The notes under the pieces: generated by a model
The model's input: the letters and a program-made list of their open reading frames with translations, nothing else
The model's database searches: none
Told to the model about the DNA's origin: nothing
Assembly (NCBI RefSeq): GCF_002211305.1
Contig: NZ_LOKW01000025.1
Location: 423,782 to 487,781, forward strand
Source of the DNA: Rhizobium sp. R634
Lineage (GTDB): Bacteria > Pseudomonadota > Alphaproteobacteria > Rhizobiales > Rhizobiaceae
DNA length: 64,000 nucleotides
Reading direction: 5' to 3'
Shown here: positions 56,747-64,000 of the stretch, in pieces
How positions within the stretch are numbered: position 1 is the stretch's first letter
Layout: every line of letters begins with the position of its first letter
Translations under genes and position numbers: made by a program

Positions 56747-57603
56747 GTCCGACGGTCGCCGATATGCTGGCCGAGGCGCGGCGCCGCTTTACCAAGGGCG
56801 GTATCGCCGACCCGGCGACCGATGCGCGCCTGCTGGTCGCAGGTCTTCTGAAACTGTCGTCGACCGAGCTTCTGACACGATCGGCTGAGGGGCTTTCTCC
56901 CGAGCAGGCGGAGGTGATTTTCAAGGCGCTGGAACGGCGGCTCGCCCACGAGCCGGTGCACCGCATCCTCGGCGAACGGGAATTCTACGGCCTGGCGCTT
57001 CGGCTTTCGGCGGAAACGCTGGAACCGCGCCCGGATACGGAAATCCTCGTCGACACGGTGCTTCCCTATCTCAGGGACCTTGCAAAGGCTGAGGGCAATC
57101 TCCATATCCTTGATATAGGAACCGGGACCGGGGCGATATGCCTCGCGCTTTTGAGCGAATGTCCCGATGCGTCAGGTATCGGCAGCGACATATCGTCGGA
57201 TGCACTTCGAACGGCAAAGTCAAACGCAGAAAGAAACGGGTTGCAGGATCGCTTTCAGGCTGTGCAGTCGAGATGGTTCGAGAACATCCAGGGCTCGTTT
57301 CACGTGATTGTCTCAAATCCGCCCTATATTGCCTCCAATGTCATTCACGATCTCGCTCCCGAAGTGACGAAATTTGATCCGGTTGCAGCGCTGGATGGCG
57401 GCCCGGATGGGCTTGACGCCTACAAAGCCATAGCCAAGGATGTGGCAAGGTTCATGAGGCCTGATGGGTTCGTGGGACTGGAAATCGGCTACGATCAGCG
57501 AAACGATGTGACGGCGATCTTCGAAGCGAAAGGCTTCAAGTGCCTCAAATCCGTTAGAGATTACGGTCAGAACGACAGGGTGCTCGTGTTCGCGCTCACG
57601 TGA
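56743..57603 (+). CDS. prmC: Release factor glutamine methyltransferase
   Basis: N5-methylates the GGQ glutamine of RF1 and RF2. The 286-residue protein has an N-terminal helical RF-binding domain and a SAM domain with ILDIGTGTGAICLALL and the catalytic NPPY (192-195, VSNPPYIAS). GTG 56743 overlaps the prfA stop by 4 bp. Codons change in character around 57090: the second half uses ATA, AGA, AGG, TCA and GGG often, while the first half is normal high-GC. This suggests intragenic recombination. The frame is intact. Confidence 0.94.
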   Translation: MSPTVADMLAEARRRFTKGGIADPATDARLLVAGLLKLSSTELLTRSAEGLSPEQAEVIFKALERRLAHEPVHRILGEREFYGLALRLSAETLEPRPDTEILVDTVLPYLRDLAKAEGNLHILDIGTGTGAICLALLSECPDASGIGSDISSDALRTAKSNAERNGLQDRFQAVQSRWFENIQGSFHVIVSNPPYIASNVIHDLAPEVTKFDPVAALDGGPDGLDAYKAIAKDVARFMRPDGFVGLEIGYDQRNDVTAIFEAKGFKCLKSVRDYGQNDRVLVFALT

Positions 57604-57947
57604 CGGGCGATCATTGCCGGCATTGAACAGAACATTATTGCTATTGCGAAGAAAAGGCTTGGATTTCCGGGGGAAGCAATATAGGTTGCGGTCACGTGTT
57701 GGGCAGATAGGAATGAACGAGATTCGTTCGGTACTTGGTTTGCCTCGGGGGTCCGCTCTTTTAAACGAGAGTTTCAACGGTTGAACACGACCCAACGCGT
57801 GAATCAGTCAAACTGACTTGAGAACCAAGCGGCAGGTCGGCGCAAAGGCGCAGTATGCTCGCGGCACAAAGGTCCTGACCCGGTTTTCCGGTCATGGCGG
57901 TTGGTGCCATGTATCCATCACAAACAGAGAATTCAGGTGAACGATCT
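57604..57947 (+). other. 344-bp gene-free stretch; candidate structured leader or sRNA before the DUF4167 gene
   Basis: The region is AT-richer than its neighbours. CTTGGTT (57734-57740) can pair with AACCAAG (57823-57829), closing a domain that contains TTCAAC-G-GTTGAA and TCAGT-CAA-ACTGA (57804-57816) hairpins. Further on GGCGC-AAAGG-CGC-like pairing is possible. It could be the 5' untranslated region of DUF4167 or a small RNA. There is no open frame with a ribosome-binding site before 57948. The promoter was not located. Confidence 0.45.
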
Positions 57948-58673
57948 ATGAGGCCAGGACAGCAGAACAAGCGCGGTCGAGGGCGTGGTAACAACAACAA
58001 TAACAATGGCGGCGGTGGAAATAACAATAACAACAATTTCAACCGCAAGGGCGGCAACCCGCTGACCCGGACCTATGACAGCTCCGGCCCCGATGTGAAA
58101 ATCCGCGGCACTGCCCAGCATATTGCAGAAAAATACGCGCAGCTCGCCCGCGACGCCCAGAGCTCCGGCGACCGCGTCATCGCCGAGAACTATCTTCAGC
58201 ACGCCGAACATTACAATCGCATCATCGCGAGCGCCCAGGCGCAGATGCAGGAACGCTTCCAGCGCGACGACCGTGGCGAATACAATGATCGCGAAGCTGC
58301 CGAGCGTGAAGGCGACGACATCGATACGAACGACAATGACGGCGACGATGTCATTATTGTCCAGCCGCCGCAGAGCAGGCAGCACCAGCCGCAGGCACAA
58401 CCGAAGCCGGCGCCTGTCGCAGCGCCCGCCCCGGCACCCCAGTCCGAAGTTATGGATGGAACCGGCCCGCAGCCGGAGATCGAAGGCATTCCCGCCGAGG
58501 TCGCCATGGACGAGGAAGGTGCCGCCGGACAGTCGCGCGAACGCCAGCCCCGCCGCCGCAGCGCCGGAAACCGTCCGCGTCGCCCACGCCGTGGCGCAGA
58601 AGGCGATGCCGGCTCGGAAGGCGAAGGTGCTTCCGCCGAAGCGCCTGTTATGGCGGATGCCACATCGGAGTGA
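57948..58673 (+). CDS. DUF4167 domain-containing protein
   Basis: A 241-residue protein that starts MRPGQQNKRGRGRG, followed by two poly-Asn tracts around Gly-rich linkers, then the conserved DUF4167 core (about 40-110: NPLTRTYDSSGPDVKIRGTA, AQHIAEKYAQLARDAQSSGD, AENYLQHAEHYNRIIASA). The rest is disordered, Pro/Gln- then Glu/Ala/Arg-rich, with basic RRRSAGNRPRRPRRG near the end, which suggests RNA binding. The AGGTGAACG ribosome-binding site favours ATG 57948 over ATG 57909. Unknown function. Conserved between prmC and clpB. Confidence 0.87.
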   Translation: MRPGQQNKRGRGRGNNNNNNGGGGNNNNNNFNRKGGNPLTRTYDSSGPDVKIRGTAQHIAEKYAQLARDAQSSGDRVIAENYLQHAEHYNRIIASAQAQMQERFQRDDRGEYNDREAAEREGDDIDTNDNDGDDVIIVQPPQSRQHQPQAQPKPAPVAAPAPAPQSEVMDGTGPQPEIEGIPAEVAMDEEGAAGQSRERQPRRRSAGNRPRRPRRGAEGDAGSEGEGASAEAPVMADATSE

Positions 58674-58735
58674 GGGGTTTTGCCTCCCTCGTCACGGGAG
58701 CCGGACGCTCACGTGATCCACGCGAATTTCCTTGG

Positions 58736-58770
58736 AAAATCCCCGACCCGGCGTCGGGGATTTTCATTTT
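58736..58770 (+). terminator. Intrinsic terminator after DUF4167
   Basis: AAAATCCCCGAC-CCGGC-GTCGGGGATTTT, a perfect 12-bp stem with a 5-base loop, followed by CATTTTCC. It is 62 bp past the stop. Confidence 0.9.
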
Positions 58771-58926
58771 CCGGGCTCTTTAAACTGCTGGAACAGGCTA
58801 CCATATTCTCCTCGACTGCTTCGCCCAAAACCCAAACGGGCCAAGCGCGGCCCGCCTTTTCAGGGGGTCGATCTCAATCATCGGTCTGCGCCTCAACCAG
58901 GGCAGGGCGATCCATGGAGGTGAAAT

Positions 58927-61527
<2,601 letters not shown>

Positions 61528-61547
61528 ACCGGTTTGCGAGATGAGAG

Positions 61548-61571
61548 ATGGCGGCTTCGGTCGCCATTTTT
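61548..61571 (+). terminator. Intrinsic terminator of clpB
   Basis: ATGGCGGC-TTCG-GTCGCCAT (61548-61567), a stem of 8 bp (one G-T) with a UUCG tetraloop, followed by TTTT. It lies between convergent clpB and the M23 peptidase gene. Confidence 0.88.
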
Positions 61572-61583
61572 GCTGGCGGGCAG

Positions 61584-63506
61584 TTACTTGCTCGCCACCT
61601 GATCCGTCGTCTGGTTGTTCAGCAGCGTATCGATGCGCTTGCGCTCGTCCTCGAATTTCGCCAGCGCCTCGCCCTGAAGCGACTTGCCGCCCGGCAGGCG
61701 GATGCGCAGCGGATCGACCTTGGTGCCGTTGACGATCAGCTCGTAATGCAGATGCGGGCCGGTGGATTCGCCTGTCGTGCCGACCCAGCCGATCACCTGG
61801 CCCTGGCGGATCTTGGCGCCGGGGACGACGCCCTTGGCGATGGCGCTCTGGTGATTGTAGGAGGATTCATAGCCGTTGGCATGACGGATGATCGTCTGGT
61901 TGCCGTAACCGCCGGAATCCCAGCCGGCTTTTTCGACCGTGCCGTTGCCGGCGGCGATGATCGCCGTGCCGCGGGGCGCCGCCCAATCGACGCCGGTGTG
62001 CATGCGGGCAAAACCGAGGATCGGGTGCCGGCGCATGCCGAAGCCCGATTTGAAAATGCCGTTCGGAACGGGGTTGCGCAGCAGGAACTGGCGGATGCTC
62101 TTGCCGTTCTCATCGAAATAATCGACCGTGCCGTCTTCGGGATCCTGAAAACGGTAGAAGCGTGTCTGCGTGTCGCCGAAACGGGCGTTGACGTAGAGCA
62201 GTTCGGAATCCTCGGTCGCCTTGCCGGCGCTGTCGGCGACGGAGAAGAAGGCCTCCAGCGTATCGCTCGGCCTCAGCTGCGCCTGGAAATCGACGTTGCT
62301 GGCAAGCAGCTTGATGATCAGCGCCGTCATATCCTTGGTCATGCCGTAGGAAAGGGCGGCGCGATAGATGCCGTCATAGACGCGCGGCAGGTTTTGGCCG
62401 GGCGGCGGCGCGAAGGAATTGTCTTCGAAGGCCGTGGCGATGGCATCGAGCATCGGCGGCGCGGTGCCCTCCACGTATTTGCCCTTGTCGTCGAGGGCCA
62501 CCGTGGTGAGGTGGCGGGTGCCGCGATAGACGCTGGCCCGGATGATCTTGGCCTGCTCGCCCTTCTGAATGATGCCGATGCGCAGCACGTCGCCGTTCTC
62601 GAGCTCGTTGGAACCCAGTTGCTGCGCGATATAGCCGGCGATGCCATCGGCATATTGCTGCGGATAGCCTGAGTCCATCAGCGCTTTGGAGATCGTCGTG
62701 TCCGCGCGCACGGGCAGGACGTCGTCGGCGAATTCTTCGGTCTCCGGCGTGATCGATTCCGGTGCGGAGACGGTCATGTTCTGTTCGAGCACGCGGGCGG
62801 AGAGGCCTGCGGTCAGATCGACATCGGCATCCTCGTTGGAGAAGCGGCGCGGATCGACGTAATAGAGCGCCGCAAGCTGCGTGTTGCCGTCGGTCAGGAC
62901 CGAGCCATTGGAGCGGACGTTTTCTTCGACCTCTTCCAGCGACAGGCCGGCGGCCATCTTCATTTCGGTCTTGCCGATTGGGAAGGGAATGGTCTTCAGG
63001 CTGACTTCGGATTCGACGTCGGAGCCGTAAATCGCGCCGGTCCGGCTTTGCGGCGCGGGCTGCGGCTCGTCGGCGGAAAAGATCGCCAGAGGGTCGAAAT
63101 CCGGATAATCTTCGGTCGCCACGTGGTTGGCGGCCAGCGTCATCTTCACATGCGCGAAGGGCTGGCGGCGCACGACCTCTTTCTCGCCCTCGTGGACGAC
63201 GGTCGAAACTTCCATGATGGCGCGGTCGGAAGGTTTGGCGGCGATGGCAGGCGCGATCAGCCGGCCGCCGCGCACCACCGTCGTATCGACATGCGCGTCT
63301 GCCGCCGCACTCGCATAGGCTTCGGCTGGGATCGCCAGCTGCTGGCGGCCGTCGAGGGCGGCAAAAAGCGCGACACCCATCAGGACCGAAGATGTGATGC
63401 CGGTGAGGAATGTGCCCGAGAGCCAGCGCAAGGAAACCTCGCGACGGTCCGGGGCACGCCTGCCGTCGGCCAGAAGCGGAGGCTCGTTGCCCAACGAGCG
63501 GATCAT
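61584..63506 (-). CDS. M23 family peptidoglycan metallopeptidase
   Basis: A 640-residue membrane-anchored endopeptidase of the lysostaphin/LytM type, acting on peptidoglycan cross-bridges in the periplasm. There is a short basic head, a membrane helix (about 24-50), a long beta-rich region with a LysM/OapA-like part (about 300-420), and the C-terminal M23 domain with zinc ligands in HTGVDWAAPRGT and the HxH of HLHYELIVNG. ATG 63506 has GGAG six bases upstream. ATG 63524 also opens the frame. Convergent with clpB. Confidence 0.9.
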   Translation of the reverse strand: MIRSLGNEPPLLADGRRAPDRREVSLRWLSGTFLTGITSSVLMGVALFAALDGRQQLAIPAEAYASAAADAHVDTTVVRGGRLIAPAIAAKPSDRAIMEVSTVVHEGEKEVVRRQPFAHVKMTLAANHVATEDYPDFDPLAIFSADEPQPAPQSRTGAIYGSDVESEVSLKTIPFPIGKTEMKMAAGLSLEEVEENVRSNGSVLTDGNTQLAALYYVDPRRFSNEDADVDLTAGLSARVLEQNMTVSAPESITPETEEFADDVLPVRADTTISKALMDSGYPQQYADGIAGYIAQQLGSNELENGDVLRIGIIQKGEQAKIIRASVYRGTRHLTTVALDDKGKYVEGTAPPMLDAIATAFEDNSFAPPPGQNLPRVYDGIYRAALSYGMTKDMTALIIKLLASNVDFQAQLRPSDTLEAFFSVADSAGKATEDSELLYVNARFGDTQTRFYRFQDPEDGTVDYFDENGKSIRQFLLRNPVPNGIFKSGFGMRRHPILGFARMHTGVDWAAPRGTAIIAAGNGTVEKAGWDSGGYGNQTIIRHANGYESSYNHQSAIAKGVVPGAKIRQGQVIGWVGTTGESTGPHLHYELIVNGTKVDPLRIRLPGGKSLQGEALAKFEDERKRIDTLLNNQTTDQVASK

Positions 63507-63524
63507 CATTTTCTCCGTCATCAT

Positions 63525-63878
63525 GGCAGTCGGGTCCGCGTCCTTACATTCGACGTCTCTGGGAGCATTTCTTGGCCGTCCTGGCTGGGGCGAAAGATGT
63601 GCATATTTTAGGCATGGAAGTCAAATCACGCAGAGAAGGCAGTTTTACCTGCCTTTGCCTGTGTGAATCGTGTGTCCCTTAAGACCAGCAGATTGTGATG
63701 ATGTCGGGGCGCGGAAGACGAAAGAGCGTTCTTTCCCCGAAAAGTCGAAAGACGATCACTTTTGCTGCCCATATCGGGCCGTTCGGAATCCGGAAAACGA
63801 GCCGATTTTCGCGCCCCGCGAAATTTCTATGTGAAAACAATGAGATGAAAGAAATATCGTTTTTTTCAAAAAGGGCTG
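63525..63878. other. Gene-free stretch upstream of the putative rRNA promoter
   Basis: About 354 bp with falling GC content. It holds the promoter region of the M23 gene (minus strand) and, near 63840-63878, an AT-rich GAAATATCGTTTTTTTC tract that could be an UP element. Short frames here lack ribosome-binding sites. Confidence 0.5.
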
Positions 63879-63908
63879 TTGACTTAGAAAAGGGGTTGGT
63901 TCTATAAG
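63879..63908 (+). promoter_or_regulatory. Strong promoter, probably of an rRNA operon beyond the window
   Basis: TTGACT (63879-63884), an 18-bp spacer and TATAAG (63903-63908). The AT-rich tract upstream and the CCCACTCACTGAACGAGGG start region downstream, leading into GCGGCGGCGCTGCTGGCGAC, look like rhizobial rrn promoters and leaders. The mature 16S start is not in the window. Confidence 0.65.
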
Positions 63909-64000
63909 CCCACTCACTGAACGAGGGCGGCGGCGCTGCTGGCGACGAAGTCTTTCGTTCTAAAGAAACTCAAGCGGATTGGCGATTGCTGGTTTGTGTT

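Noticed and set aside
58640..58926. Heat-shock element (CIRCE or RpoH promoter) before clpB
   Set aside because: No TTAGCACTC-N9-GAGTGCTAA. A weak CTTG-like hexamer was not convincing enough to list.
63695..63907. 70-codon plus-strand frame before the putative rRNA promoter
   Set aside because: No ribosome-binding site, it overlaps the promoter and the AT-rich upstream tract, and its composition is not coding-like.

Overview
The window looks like a chromosomal segment of a Rhizobium of the etli/leguminosarum/phaseoli group. The evidence is the high-GC codon use, CpdR and the PtsP of the nitrogen PTS, the ftsEX-ydcF-plsC and lysC-ptsP-prfA-prmC-DUF4167-clpB gene orders that I know from Rhizobiales, and dispersed mosaic palindromic repeats of rhizobial type. 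Most genes are housekeeping. I see no prophage, insertion sequence, integrase, CRISPR array or plasmid functions.

Layout. 1-6.4 kb: DUF2125 (partial), ChaC-type cyclotransferase, then the minus-strand cell-envelope group ftsE-ftsX-ydcF-plsC, divergent from a DUF3426-like membrane protein, followed by hpt and the cell-cycle response regulator cpdR. CtrA-like TTAACCAT motifs lie upstream of both ftsE and cpdR. 6.4-13.1 kb: a giant TIGR02302/DUF4175 protein, the lptM-lysA pair, argH, tlpA and a tiny 29-residue membrane protein. 13.2-19.1 kb: hbd-etfA-etfB behind an ACGT-rich promoter element, a rhomboid protease, a cobalamin adenosyltransferase, two large palindromic elements, an HIG1-like protein and an SDR. 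19.1-27 kb: yihY, gluQRS, AlkA-type glycosylase, HNH nuclease, dsbB, yqaA, a CPA2 antiporter with a cyclic-nucleotide domain, small proteins and tRNA-Leu(CAA).

27-34.9 kb is accessory or metabolic: an MFS transporter with a divergent TetR regulator, aldo/keto reductase, acyl-CoA synthetase, and a polysaccharide flippase coupled to a CelD/BcsL-type acyltransferase. 35-41.5 kb: secA, a parvulin isomerase, then argJ-GNAT-mutT. 41.6-46.1 kb is a second accessory patch: oxidoreductase and DsbA/FrnE protein with a divergent LysR regulator, then a nitrilase with a divergent AraC regulator. 46.3-46.9 kb holds a small membrane protein and an orphan Flp pilin. 47-53.3 kb: a methyltransferase, comF-grxC-nit-DUF1178-DUF3291, ubiG and lysC. 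53.3-63.5 kb: ptsP, prfA-prmC, a structured leader plus DUF4167, clpB and an M23 metallopeptidase. The window ends in what looks like the promoter and leader of an rRNA operon reading outwards on the plus strand.

The most interesting items are repeat elements whose ends supply stop codons of flanking genes, a 139-bp nested palindrome, a composition break inside prmC, a structured leader in front of DUF4167, a LiuR-like site at the ETF promoter, and two genes shorter than 60 codons (29-aa membrane protein; Flp pilin). I did not find a convincing new multi-gene system. All calls come from reading the sequence, without database searches.
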